Both the position numbers and the translations under genes were made by a program. From Ectocarpus siliculosus (taxonomy: Eukaryota > Sar > Phaeophyceae > Ectocarpales > Ectocarpaceae), in assembly GCA_000310025.1 (NCBI GenBank), contig FN649759.1:60120-90675 (forward strand): 30,556 bases of DNA. Reading direction: 5' to 3'. Below are positions 1-11,600 of the stretch, piece by piece (positions within the stretch are counted from its first letter, which is position 1; every line of letters starts with the position of its first letter). The notes under the pieces were generated by a model. The model did not search any database. It worked only from the letters and a program-made list of their open reading frames with translations, and was not told the DNA's origin.

Positions 1-30
1 ATCTGCGAACAATCATCGATCATCGATTTT

Positions 31-291
31 GTAATTGGTGGGAGATGGGCATCTACCCGGCTCTACCCCTCTAAAACATCAAATGTCTTACAAAATCGAC
101 GGGTGATTGGTGGAAGATGGGCATCTACCCGGCTCTACCCCTCTAAAACATAGATAATTGTTAGAAGTTCTTCCTTGTCTTAAAAATGTCTTACAAAATC
201 GGCGGGTGATTGGTGGGAGATGGGCATCTACCCGGCTCTACCCCTCTAAAACATAGATAATTGTTAGAAGTTCTTGCGTGTCTTACAAAAA
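31..291. repeat. Three-copy tandem repeat
   Basis: Three copies of a block share the core GATGGGCATCTACCCGGCTC, followed by TACCCCTCTAAAACAT, near 44, 117 and 219. Copies 2 and 3 also share AATCGRCGGGTGATTGGTGG upstream and ATAGATAATTGTTAGAAGTT downstream. The repeat unit is about 75-100 bp with indels between copies. It may continue to the left of the window. Confidence 0.9.
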
Positions 292-294
292 AAT

Positions 295-334
295 TGCCCT
301 ATTTATGGGTGCTCTGCCCTATTTATGGGTGCTC
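295..334. repeat. Perfect 20-bp direct repeat, two copies
   Basis: TGCCCTATTTATGGGTGCTC occurs twice, back to back, at 295-314 and 315-334. It directly follows the three-copy tandem repeat, suggesting a repeat-prone locus. Confidence 0.9.
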
Positions 335-369
335 TGCCCAAAGGCACACATCATGGCTGGCGTCGGAAG

Positions 370-610
370 CTATTTTTAGACCCCGAGGCCTACTGCTAGC
401 AGCGTCAGCGAGGCAACACGCGAGTGCACACAAGTCAGATCTCTGTCTGCGGTCTCTTCGTCTGCCGGCCGATCTTTGCTTCCACAACAGACGCACCCAG
501 AGACAAAGACAAGTGAGACGTACACGGCGCTGTAAGCCAAGGGCGGTCCAGGCCAATTTTTAGAGCCCGTTGCCCTCTACTAGTAGCGAAAGCGAAGAAA
601 GCAAGTGCGC
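370..610. repeat. Imperfect direct repeat pair about 180 bp apart
   Basis: 370-427 and 553-610 share a diverged block of about 55 bp: ATTTTTAGA, then CTACT, then a GTAGCG/GCAGCG-like purine block, then GAGTGCRCAC. The spacing is about 183 bp. The pair could be a decayed tandem duplication. No transposon termini or target-site duplication could be identified. Confidence 0.5.
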
Positions 611-617
611 ACCCACA

Positions 618-638
618 TGCAGCAGCAGCAGCGGCGGC

Positions 639-699
<61 letters not shown>

Positions 700-701
700 C
701 T
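618..701. repeat. CAG/CGG triplet microsatellite
   Basis: A (CAG)4(CGG)3(CAG)n tract of about 84 bp. It is open in frames that would read poly-Ser or poly-Ala, but nothing around it looks like a gene, so I treat it as non-coding. Confidence 0.95.
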
Positions 702-870
702 GCTGCCGCTGAGCTGATGATGATGAGAGCTAAACAGCGCTCCCATTCATCCCCTGACTGACTGGTGGTACCGGGTGAGGTGTGAGCGTGCGCACTGGTG
801 ACCTACGTGGTGGGGTAGGCTCCGTCCATGTCTATCTGCGCTTGCTTTGATGTCTCTCTCCGACCCTTCT

Positions 871-889
871 TTTCGCGCTTCGCGCGAAA
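871..889. other. Perfect 8-bp stem hairpin
   Basis: TTTCGCGC at 871-878 and GCGCGAAA at 882-889 are exact reverse complements around the 3-nt loop TTC. No T-tract or adjacent gene end accompanies it, so no function is assigned. Confidence 0.5.
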
Positions 890-2930
890 TAATTTAATTT
901 CTTTTTGTTGGACCCATGTGTATGGGAGGGGAGCCGACTTTTCGTTGAAGCGGCACTAGGCCCGCAAAGCTGTGCTTTTTTGTGGGTGAGCCGATTCCAT
1001 CGGCAGCAATAGGCGGCTAGCAATCCCTTGAAATGAGTGAAGAAGGTGGATTATCTCACGGTGGATATCAGACCCCCCCTAGCGACAGTTTGTGTGAATG
1101 ATGAATACTGGTGCCAGGGTCATATGTCGCTGGGTCGTTTGGGTTGTGGTATAATTCCTCAACCGTGTGGCGGATGGGGGGAGGGGTTGCATTTCCAGGA
1201 GGGGTGATAATGACGTCCCTTTGATCTGAAGCACGTGCACAGAGAAATGGATGAAGTAAACGCGTTATCGCAAAGCAAACCTGAGAACAAAAATATGGGT
1301 GCAGGCTGCATGCAATGAACGGGACTGAATCAATTGATCAACAGCAAGGCAGTTATGGAAAGCCCACCAGAAATTCAACCCTCTTCGAACCGCAGCGGCT
1401 GACTAACCCACAGCAGATACATAGCACCCGCAATTACAGTATACAGTAGTGGCACCTCTAGTTCTGGTCGAGGCTGGGGGCTCTTAGTTCCTAGGGTCAC
1501 ATAGGCTACAAATGACCGCTGTATAGGTTTCCATGTTCTAAACATTCCTCACAAAAAATGCTGACGTTCTTATTTTATTTTCGAGCATGAAGTTCTCAAG
1601 TGCCTAACTCATAAGTTCGCGCACTAAGTAGTGTAAAGCAATTTGTTGCAAGTTGTTGCTTACAGGATGTTTGACAGAATTCCTTGCTTCAAATCTAGCG
1701 GTATAACATAACGTCAGTGTACTCAGTAGCACCGCCAATCTGAGAGAACGACATCTTGGCCGCAGAAGCCTCACATGGGAGCCTTGGCATTAACAGCGGC
1801 AGGCAGAGGACTATCAGTCGGAGAAAGACACAGAAGATTGCGGCCCGGTGCTGTCGTGAGCCACCCCTTCACGAGACGTTAGGAACTTCGTCCACCTTCA
1901 TCCTGCTGTTGGTGCGTGTGGTCAGGTCATGGCATGTCACGATCTCCTCTTACTTTGCACCTGACTCTCTTTCCCATTGGCTCTGCGTGGTTCGAAACCA
2001 ATGTGCGAGCCAAGAATAGGCCAACTGAGTTTGATGACCCGTTTTTGCCAACAGAGTCATTCCGTTGTTCTTTCTCGGAGTGTGTCTGCACGTTCAGTTC
2101 AAAGGTGTTGACAACAATACATGCATGTGGTCACACTTGTCACACGTGTGCATGGGACCCCTACACTCTTTGTGCCCCGTCGCCTCCCCCCCGTCATGTC
2201 GTCTTTGCGTCTATCTGCCCTCTTGTCGTCTATCTGCCTGGCTGTATGTCTCTCTGGCTGCCTGTCTGTTCGTCTGTCCGTCCGCCCGTCTGTGTGCCAA
2301 TGCTGGGCGTGGCAGAACCCAGGACGGATTGGCGTTCATACGGGGGAGGGTACGCAGCCTGCGGAAACAGCTCAGGGTCGATGATGATTCACAGAGCCGG
2401 CTCACGCTTGGTGAGAGCATGGAACACCGCAGGAGATGTGTCGGTGGGGACCCATGGTTCGAAACCAAGATGCTTGAGTAATCCCTTACGATTTTGTGCC
2501 CGCGTTCGGCTGCTGAAGTAGGTCACTGCGTCGACCATTTTTCCAAAGCTTGTCGCCAAGACCAGTGTTGCACATCTGCCGTCTGCACACTCTCAGATCA
2601 CTCGTGCTGCATGCCCAGTGCGGTAGGCTTTAGTGCCCCTCCCATGATGGTGTGCCGGACTATGCACGTGCTGGTGTCTCTGTTTCCCAGCAGTTGGAAG
2701 GATCCGAGAATACTGATGGTGGTTTGGTGTCTCCCACAAAGTCCCGTTTGGTGTTTCTTTGTATGTGGCAGTACACAGGTAGCTGCTCCTACACACGTCA
2801 ACTGATTCGTAATTGCATTGGTTCACCCAAATAATCATGAGTCTAGCATTTCCGAGCGAGATGGATGGGGTAGCCCGACGCTCTTCCCCCCCCTGCTCAT
2901 CCATCCGGCACAGCGCTGTATCTAGAGAAG

Positions 2931-5900
2931 ATGGGCGATGACTATCTCGAAGAGGCGCTGGCGGAAATGGACGGTGCCTTGGCGCGAATGCTGGGGTAAG
3001 AGCAGATTCGTGCATGACTGAGGTACCGCTCGCGCGGGCATCCTTGACCGTTCTCGAGTGTGGAAAACCTGGGAGGTCTTCCCCAGGTCAATCATTTTAT
3101 ATGTTCGGAAACGTCCTACCAATACCCTGACCTGAATATCAACATACATCCCCGATTCTGACGGTGTTGTTCTCGTGGCAGGCGTGGAAGCGGCAACAGC
3201 GATAATGGATGGTCTAGGAGTGAGCGGTCGCGGCTAGCGAAAGCCGTTGATTCTCTTCGAGTGCGACGACGCGCCTTGCTGAAAGCGCGCGATTCACGGG
3301 CGACGACGTCGTCCTCACCGGCGATGCACGAGTCGGCAGGGTTTGGCGCGTCGGCGGACGTAGGCCGTGGCATCACACCGGACTCAAGCGGCGGTCGGAA
3401 GAGACAGCGTCCGGGGAGATCGCCGGAAGACAATGGCCTCGGCGGAAGTGAGGGGTCGCCGCTACCGCGGGTGCCGCTACCGCGTGGTCCTGCCTGTGTG
3501 CGTTTCCAGGCTATTGATGAAAGGTAATTGCCCGCTTGAGTCCGGTATCCGGCAAGTCGAGCACAAGCGTGGTCGCAAGCAGGATGCTGTGGAAGAGGTT
3601 TTGTAGAGACTGTTCCGTTGTGGTGCCCTCCGGTTGTGGCGTAAGTTTGTTATTGTCATTCGCCCTGCGCGATTGTGTTGCTGTCAGCCCCCCATGTCAT
3701 CGTGGAAAACCGACTTCAACCGCTGGAACTTATCTCAGGAGTATGGACCAGAGTCCAATCGCCAGCAGTCATCCGAGGTTTCTTACGAATATCCCCCGCG
3801 ATACTCGGATATATATCCCGGGGAGGGACGAATTCTTCCCATGGGCTCATTCCAACGGAATTTTTCATCAATGCCTGGGGACTACCACAACACGTTCCAA
3901 ACCCTGGGTGCCCGCCCCTGTGGTGATCTCTCCTTTGCGTGTTTTTGCTCGCGTTTTTGCCGCGCTTGCCTGCTGTTCACATCATGGCACGTAGAATGGC
4001 GTCGACTCTGAGCTACGAAGACTTCATAGAGACATACGCGCTACGTGGGCGCCCCGTGGTCCTCAAAGGTGGTGCGAGCCTGTGCTTTGAAGAGGGCAAC
4101 GCTTGGAGTCGAGAAGCCTTGCGGGTGGAAGCAGGGCACAAGGTAGCTGTGATCTCTAAAGTGTCATATCGTACATATATGTAGGACTTGAGTGAGGAGT
4201 TGCTTGCTGAAATACTCACTCGCTGGCGAGTGCCGGCTGCTGCTGTACGTATGGCCGCCAGTTGTGTGTGCGTGATCCGCCTTGCTCAACGAAGGGAAGT
4301 TTCAGCTTTTCTCTGCTGTGGAGGTGTATTGAATTGATTTGGCGTCAATGGCATGTTTATTTGTAGAGGATGGAACAAAGTTCAGCGGCAATACTGGCAG
4401 TACAGGAACACAGGAACACACGCGTTGGCAACCGAATCATATGCCGGGAATGAATGTGTTGCGCTTTGACCTCAGCAGTGTATTAAGTGGCACGGGGGGA
4501 CGAATCGCGGCGCAGGTAGTGCCGGTTCGGCGATGGGTGCCCGACTCAGTCAGCTGGGCGAGGCTGGAGAAGGCCGGCCAGATGCCACTCGAACGACTCC
4601 TTTCGCAACCTGCGACAGACACCACGAGCGGACAAGAAGGCGCTGGCAAAGGCACCGGAGAGGCTGCCGCATGCGGTCAAATCGAGATGGACGGAGGCGA
4701 CCCGTTGTACCTGCACGATTGGTCCCTCCCGCAGAACCTGGGTGTGGCAAGTCCGCTCCTGGCAGGAAAATTTCGGGTGTGATTTGCGGCAGGCACTTGT
4801 CGCTCGTTTTTGTTAGTTAAGTGGTCTAAGATTTGGCAGTTCTCGGCCATCGAAGCTGGCTCGAGAGTAAAAAGTGGTTCGGTGCCTCACATTTTACGTA
4901 AATTGTTGGTTGGTTTGCACGAAGCGGTTGAATCGACTGTTGTTGCGTGCATCTGTGTGTTTTTGTGTACTCCGCATAGCGTCATACGAAGGGGTGTCAG
5001 CCAGTTCCGTCATGCCGGCTCTGCTTTTCTCCCCGCCGACGTCGTAACGATGGTAACAGGTGCCCAAGTTCTTTGCGGGTGATTTGCTGCAGAGACTGGC
5101 CGGACGAGGGTTACCGTACACAGATAGGTGGGTTTCTACACCGATGAAAGCTTGTGTCGTACAGCGTGGCCTAGAGGTAAGGGGGGGGTACGGTATAGAC
5201 CTGCTCGAGAGGCTTTCGGCTGCATGGTGGACCCGTCAAAATCGCGGAAGGTTTCGAGGTTTTCTACACCCACTGAACTTCGTTTGTTTATGTTCGTCTT
5301 CTGATGGTGGCAACTTCTCCTTCTCGCGAGCTGTGGATCAGACATTCCAAACCATGTTACCTTTGCCAGATGCTGAATACATATGTGGTTGTGATATTTT
5401 GCTTGTCGAACGGCAAATGCATCCCGGACCTCCAACTTGTTCATCAATGGTTCTGCTGTTGTGCTGCTGTTGTGCTGCTGTTGCGTTGTTTCTGCGTCTC
5501 GCAGCTGGCCGAGCCTTTTCATCGGGCCTAAAGGCAGTCGAAGCGACACGCACATCGATTCCTTCGGGTGAGAACTGGAAATGCTCGGGAGGCAACGCCG
5601 CTGTGCGTGCTTGGACCAAACGTGGCATGGACTAGCAATGGTAGAAGCCGGGAGACGCCTTTGAGTCAATTCTCCCCGAGTTGCTGGACTCGGTTCAACA
5701 GAGCAGACGATGTTGCGCGAAAGTGACACTGGCAGGGTATTTGAGTCCGTTCGTGGACTTTCTGGTACTAGCCGTGTGTGATCACCCACCTCATGGACAC
5801 ACCTGCCAATATTCAGGTCGCATTTTTGGATGGCCCTACTCGAGGGCAAGAAGCGATGGCTCCTGTACCCGAAAGAAGAGGCCCCTCTTCTGTACCCGAT

Positions 5901-7100
5901 TTGGCCGGAGGGCTGCCACGACCCCGTCTTCGAAGCCGACTTGGACAACCCGGACGCGACTCGAACACCTGCAGCACTGCTGGCGAAAGGGTTTTCTTGC
6001 GTCCTAGAAGCTGGTGCGAGCCTGATTGTATTTACGCTCGAGAGGCTCTTAGCGGTTGTTTGTCGAACGTTCTCAAGTTCATGTTGCTGCGTGGATGCCC
6101 GTCGTTTGCGAAGGCCATAGTCGATGCTGGCAACGCCATCCTAGCGCGCCAGGACGTGTTTCGACTGAGCACGGTGTATTTCGTACATGATGCTGTCGGT
6201 CGCTGAGTTGATCTGCTCGGTCTTGTGCTTGCCCGGCTTGATGAGCACGTAGTAGGGAGACTCTACACGTACTCAGATTGGCACTGTAGCGATCTAGTTT
6301 GTCTCATTGCTGTCACGTTCGGAGGCGTGGCCCCACAAATTCCCGTGCTACTTTGATGTCGCGGAGTATGCCACGGTGTCCCTTTAAGAGACGCACGCTT
6401 CTTGTTGCGCTTGCGACCAGGTGACCTGTTATTTGTGCCGGCTGGCTGCCCGCACCGTGTGGAGAACCTGACAGGCACGCTTGCTCTTTCGTGCAACTAT
6501 GTGGACGCTACCAACATCGACATGTCACTGGCAGCCCTCCAAGACCAGGCGAGAACATCAAAAGCTTTGGCAGAAGATGCAGCGGAAATATTGCTCTTTC
6601 TCCCTCGTCGCTCTCTTGTCCATACCTGAACGCGCTATTGTCAGACGATTGTTTCACCAAACTTCAGTTTAGTTAAACACTTGCTGTTTCGTTTGTCTCC
6701 CCGGACATTCATTAAAACACGCATGCTCAAGCCATGGTTGCCTGCTCTGCGGTAGCGACGACGTGTCTTCAGGGTTAAGCGTGCCGAAAAGCGCGAGAAC
6801 CCGGCAGCCACGCCAGGTTGGAACCCTCACTTGTTTTAGGACTACGTGGACGTTAGCGCGACCGCATCAGGCCCGGCCATTGGATACCCGTCACTATTTA
6901 GCCCATGGCAACGTGAACCCTTCTTGTCGTCGTCGCCTCAGGCCTTTACGGACCCTCAAGCTGCCGCGCTGGCATCAGCTCTGGGCAATTGCAACCGAAA
7001 GTTGGCCCGTCGACAGGAGGAAGTGCCGTGGACGATGCTCAAGAAATGGCCACGAGAAGGCGAGGTTGCTGAATGGCTGCCGAACCCCCGGGTCCAGTAA
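2931..7100 (+). CDS. JmjC/cupin-8 domain Fe(II)/2-oxoglutarate-dependent oxygenase
   Basis: Nine exons fit by phase: 2931-2995, 3182-3523, 3995-4142, 4369-4776 (or from 4414), 5060-5127, 5505-5567, 5817-6013, 6421 to about 6617, and 6840-7100; about 582 residues. The N-terminus (about residues 1-135) is Arg/Ser-rich and has no family match that I recognise. Residues about 137-185 hold the domain entry (YEDFIETYALRGRPVVLKGG). The catalytic core is easy to read: YLHDWSLPQN, VPKFFAGDLLQRL, WPSLFIGPKGSRSDTHIDSF with metal ligands H360 and D362, FWMALLEGKKRW with the likely 2-oxoglutarate lysine, and DLLFVPAGCPHRVEN with the distal ligand H442. An intact HxD...H triad argues for an active hydroxylase or demethylase; the substrate (protein or RNA) cannot be told. 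The exon 8 to 9 junction is unresolved: no good in-phase donor is visible, and exon 8 could instead stop at 6629. The start is the first ATG of an open exon after a purine-rich context. Confidence 0.88.
5452..5490 (+). repeat. CTG/TTG triplet array before the HxD exon of the JmjC gene
   Basis: CTGCTGTTGTG units repeat imperfectly, ending about 14 nt before the AG at 5503-5504 that opens the HxD exon. The array lies inside the intron in the sense orientation and probably supplies the pyrimidine tract. Confidence 0.7.
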
Positions 7101-7193
7101 AATGGGGATCTGGTGCAGCTGTGCAGTAGGTGTCCCAGGAGACGCCGAAGAAGCTGGTTTTCCGAACACGCCCAGAAGCCGGCTAGGTGCTTT

Positions 7194-8236
7194 TTAACCT
7201 TCGATCCGGCGTTGTGCACGCCCGGCGACCGTCGACGGACCAAGTATTCTGAAAGGGATGTTTGGCTGTAACATGACGGAACCTTCGTCCTTGCCGTCAG
7301 GGAAGGCACCTGTGGGCAAAGACACGATGACTTCCCCGGGATGAAGATGACGCGGTCTTCGGTCACTGGGAGAGCACTGTTAGAATCTCGTCAGCGGGCC
7401 AACGACAGCTAGCCGCATCACCATCCACTCGAGGCCATACCAAGAAATCTAAGCCGCGAAGACTCGAAGCACGTGCCGCAGCAGGTGACATGTATTGTGG
7501 CTAGGGCGACGATTAGGTTGCCATATTGACGGGTCAAGGTGTCACACACCGGTGGGAAAGCGCTGCAAATGAGACTGATCGTCTTTCTCAACGAGAACCA
7601 GCGGAGGCACGAAGAGGACATCTCTACTGGCGCTGTATCCCCCATCGAAGAACAGATACAGGAGCCTGGCGCGTTCGGCCAACCCCAAGAACAGCGAAGA
7701 CGTTGCCATGTTCTCAAGTATTGCCGTCTTGATGCGCTAGTGTCACTCCAAGCTACCGTGCAGTGAATCCTTGTTCGTTAAACTCGACTTCCTGGTTAAC
7801 GAGGCGATCCCCCTCGTGATCACAGTGAAGGCTTGCTAACCGAGGACTGCTTCTGTATGACACTGGTGGTTGCTTCTCAGCCTTACGTAGATGGAAAGAC
7901 CTTGGGGTCACAAAATACTGCCGGGAGAAGGTCATGAAACCCTACAAATACAGGTGTTTTTCGACGGAATCAATGGACGCTACCGTAACGCGACGATGCG
8001 ACCTGCAAGATATAGAAAGCTAGACCCCACTTCTTCGTGTCGGCGTAGACGCGGTCCAACGCTTCTACGAGAATACCCTAGGACGTCGTTCTTACTATAG
8101 CACCTTCCGTTGGGTCTGCCCCTCCACCGGTATTGACCAGCTCCGAAAGCCCCGGGCGAACATCAGCGTCGTCGAACGATACGTTGTCAGGGAGGCCAAG
8201 CTCACTGCGGAGGTCCCAAAGTTGCTTCTCCCTCCA
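7194..8236 (-). CDS. Candidate multi-exon gene of unknown function, 5' end unresolved
   Basis: I do not recognise the product. Five minus-strand segments are coding-like and join in phase: about 8236-8128 (QLWDLRSELGLPDNVSFDDA), 8064-7984 (ALDRVYADTKKWGLAFYILQ), 7941-7887 (FHDLLPAVFCDPKVFPS), 7665-7550 (LLYLFFDGGYSASRDVLFVP) and 7309-7194, which ends IPFRILGPSTVAGRAQRRIEG with stop TAA. The last junction (CCACCG|GTGTGT to TTGCCCACAG|GT) is the best; the first implied intron is only 63 nt, short for this window. More coding-like sequence lies upstream to about 8560 (FRGLGFADHDN, GYFGFGHFAGRGRW), but I could not chain it, so the start is unknown. Its stop is about 94 bp from the stop of the convergent JmjC gene. 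It could instead be a decaying pseudogene. Confidence 0.42.
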
Positions 8237-8677
8237 CTACCTTCCACTCCTCCACGAGGTCACAGTAGCCGCGGGCTACGGCCACCCAAGAACGGAGTGA
8301 ATACTCAACCATCTGCCCCGTCCGGCGAAGTGGCCAAAACCAAAGTAACCCTATACACAAGATATCCGCACGGGTGTTTGAGATGCGACTGAACTTGATG
8401 AGTTCCCAAGGCTTCATGGCGGCAAGCGCTTGGTTCAACCTACGTTGTCGTGATCGGCGAAACCCAGCCCACGGAAAATGACTTGTAATTTAGACGAGGC
8501 TGATGTCGTGAGAGGTTGGAAGCTCAACAACGCGCGACCAGATCTGTTGCCCTGATTGTCGGCAAACCCATGGAATTAATCCTGGGCAAAACGGACTTCC
8601 GCCAGCTTTCAAATTCGTTCCCACGACCTTTTGGCCGCGACAATTGGATCAACGCCCACCCACAGAGTCACGCACGC

Positions 8678-11600
8678 TTAATCCTCTTCTTCCTCCACCC
8701 ACCCCCCCAATGCGTCGCTCGGGTAGTTGGTGTAGAGTGACATGGGAGTGGCGAACTTGCTCTTGAACGCCAGCTGGTACGGCGTCCTGCGCAGCCCCAT
8801 GTTCTCCCTCAAGTACGCATGGTTCAACGGACCTTTTGTTTAAAACAAGAACACCGGCAAAAACAACGGAAATGGTGTCTCTCGGAGCGTTTGGCGCAAA
8901 AAACGGGAATAACCGGCGAGCGATGAGAACACCAAGGACGCATACATCGGAATGATTCGTATTGCACTCACTTGTGATGAACATCATGGGTGTAACAGGG
9001 GGTGCGGCCTCCTCCTTCCCGTCCCCGTCGCCTGCCACTGCCGCCCTTGGTCTTCGCGCGATCACGTCCGCGGTCTCTAGGAACTTCCCGATACACTCGG
9101 GGTTCTACTCGCGCGCGCACAGCAGCACCAGCAGCAGTAGTAGTAGTAGCAGCAGCAGTAGTAGTAGCAGCAGCAGCAGCGCAACATTTTTCGAAAGAGT
9201 GAAACCTCGGGGAATGCTGGTTGGTTTATGGGAATGAATGCAGAATCTAGAGCGCGCACAACTTCGTGGCACAATTCACACAAGACGACATACTGCTCTT
9301 GATTGGTGTGCGGAGTTCCGGGCCATGTGGCAAGGGTCGTCGTTGATATGGACATAGGCTGTTGTTGATGCTACAGTAGATTGTCTTCTCGAGAAAAGGA
9401 CTGTGTTCGAGGAAAGGCAAAACTAAACGCTCGGGTTGAACGTCTCGTCGCCTCTCGATGTATCGCGCTTGATTTTGTTGTCGGCGGCAACATTTAAACA
9501 AGGGTAAACGCTGCGGAAGCGTGCATAGAAACGAGCGAATAGGCGTGATAGAAACGAGCGAATATGGTTGCTGCGGATGTTGCAATATTCACAGAACGTG
9601 GCGGCCAACTCTCTCTTTCGTCGTTGCCCTTAAAACTCTACTCCACTGACTGTGATCACGCTGCCTGCCTCGCCCTGTCTCTTTTTCGCTCACCAAGTAT
9701 GGCGGGTCCATGAGGATGTAGTCGACAGACCCTCGCAGATCGTCGGGTACCGCCAAAGGTTCGTTGAAATCGTAGTACCTTCATCGTATCCGTTGAGAAC
9801 GAGATAGAGAGAGGATAGGGTGGGGGGGGGTGCCACTTAACGTTTGACGTGATGCGGGGTTGTGGTGACGGAGGATTCGTTAGCATTTCTGATGCTCTGC
9901 TGCTGTTGTTGTTCGCGAAACTGCAGCAACAGCATCGTGCGCATAGCGCCCCCCCGAACGTAGGAGAGTGGCCGGCCAGAGCCGATTTTGACAACCACCG
10001 CTAAACACAAGCGCCTAGATAAGACAACCCCGACTCTGAGTAGGCGCAATGGGCCGGACCTCATTCACCTACAAGTGACCACCCTATCTATGCACTGCCT
10101 AAAGCAAACAATTGACCAACCCTTCAATCGGACGATGAAAAATGGCGGGGAAACCCCAAGAACAATTTGGCGTGTCAACAAACATGGCGTCAAGAAAGTA
10201 TCTGAAGGATCGTTTCCTGGAGGGCCTGCCGGCTAGGGAGATTCTTTGAGTGCGCGCATGAAGCTTGTTCGATGCCCTCTTCACTCACACGAAGGACTCT
10301 GGATACGCCTGGTCGAAGCGACGATCGTACTCGAAGATGTACACCGTCGCCCCGCCCCCCGCACCACAGGTCCAGCCGTCGGATTTTAACAACTGCAGCG
10401 GTGTCACGGTTATATGAAATACGGTGGAAGGAGGATAATCCGCACGTGTCTTCTGTGCATGCTGTCGTTCGCGGGATCGGAAGACGATGTCGTGCAACGT
10501 TGTTCTCAGCAACTCTCCAGAATCCTTGTATCTTTCGTATTTGTCGCTGGTCGCCTGGAGAAAACTAAAAAGAGAGAGGGCCTACCTTTTCACCCCGCTT
10601 CCAAGACATAATTACGTGTGCAAATGAGACAAAGTTCAATGCACTCATTCCACATGGAAAGTGTTTCGTCGAGCAGGACAACACCGACTGCCTCGCTGTT
10701 ACCTTGATGCCGTTCATCACGGAAGGGGCGCTGATTATCGCGGCCTTTCCGCCCCGGGCCTCTCTCAGGACCTCTCTGGCCATCGCCCGCTGAGTGTCAT
10801 CGTCGTACCTGGATCGTTCGCGAACGCCTTCGTAAAGTTCCCCGAAAATCAATCTTCGAATGGCGCAAGGAATAGTTTCCTAGAATACACAGCAAAGTAG
10901 GGTTTCAGTTAACAAAAGGTCGAGGACGAGCACCGGCACCGACTGCTGTCTGTTCACCTGCGTGGATGAGACAACCCGCCCAAGCGCAGCATTGGCCTCC
11001 GTGAATATTTCCGCCAAAGTGGGAACACACATGCTCAGTGCATTCTCGGGGAAGCCCGCCAACATCCTGATGGGCATTACTTGGGGTTTCGCAGGCGTTT
11101 GAGGGCAGCATCTTTCATGCGATAGCCTCTTCCGGTACACGGAATCAACCTTTTCCACAGAGCAACTACAGCAGTCTGATCGCTGTCAAAGCTACCTGTA
11201 TGCATGGAAAGCACGACTCTTACCAAAACTGAGACAGGCCGAAGTCCTCGGTCACCAACGTGCCCTTCACTCCTTCGGAATCCGCCTCCTCGCCCTTCCG
11301 GGGCGCAACAACACGGGTACAAGGTGGGGGATGTTGTTATCAGTGTCGATCTTCTACGAGAGGCGTACGGCTGCGCTCTAGTTGTGGTTTGCATGGTTAA
11401 GGTTGTGGCAAAATGTCGAGTACCCGGGCGGACAAAGCGTATTCTGCGCTATGTGTCAGATCGCTTGGCTAAAGGATATGTTGGGCCGACTCGATTTTTC
11501 TCCCCACGGGGGCAAAGTGCTGGCGCGGAAAAAGGGTGGCGTTGGAAACATGTTGTCGAGAGCTTCCCGGAAACGTGAACGAAGCATTCGGTCGCTGGAC

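Larger units (their letters stand above)
1..2930. other. Spacer upstream of the JmjC gene, no recognisable gene
   Basis: I see no coding sequence that I can assign to a family here. Open frames exist, the longest being 1916-2521 (+), but they run through CTGTC/CGTC-type low-complexity sequence at about 2200-2295 and show no domain, signal or consistent splice pattern. The first 700 bases are repeat-rich and are listed separately. The last few hundred bases should hold the promoter of the JmjC gene; I found no convincing TATA box or other motif. Confidence 0.6.

Noticed and set aside
618-701. CAG tract as a polyglutamine-coding exon
   Set aside because: No flanking coding sequence or splice sites; the open frames on it read Ser or Ala and have no homologous context.
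1985-2470. Two GGTTCGAAACC motifs (about 1990 and 2456) resembling tRNA B-boxes
   Set aside because: The T-stems pair for only three bases and no A-box or acceptor stem lies at the right distance, so these are not tRNA genes.
1916-2521. 201-codon open frame on the plus strand
   Set aside because: It crosses low-complexity CTGTC/CGTC repeats, is Cys/Ser/Pro-rich, has no recognisable domain, and overlaps other long frames in the same GC-rich stretch.
3675-3926. Plus-strand frame with a PAVIRG motif resembling the JmjC domain entry
   Set aside because: The better entry (GRPVVLKGG) is in the exon at 3995, and splicing from 3523 to 3995 is in phase; including this segment is not needed.
7666-7736. 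Minus-strand continuation (NMATSSLFLGLAERAR) as part of the unknown gene
   Set aside because: It is open, but its acceptors do not match the phase of the preceding exon, whereas the CCAG at 7666-7668 does; it is left as probable intron.
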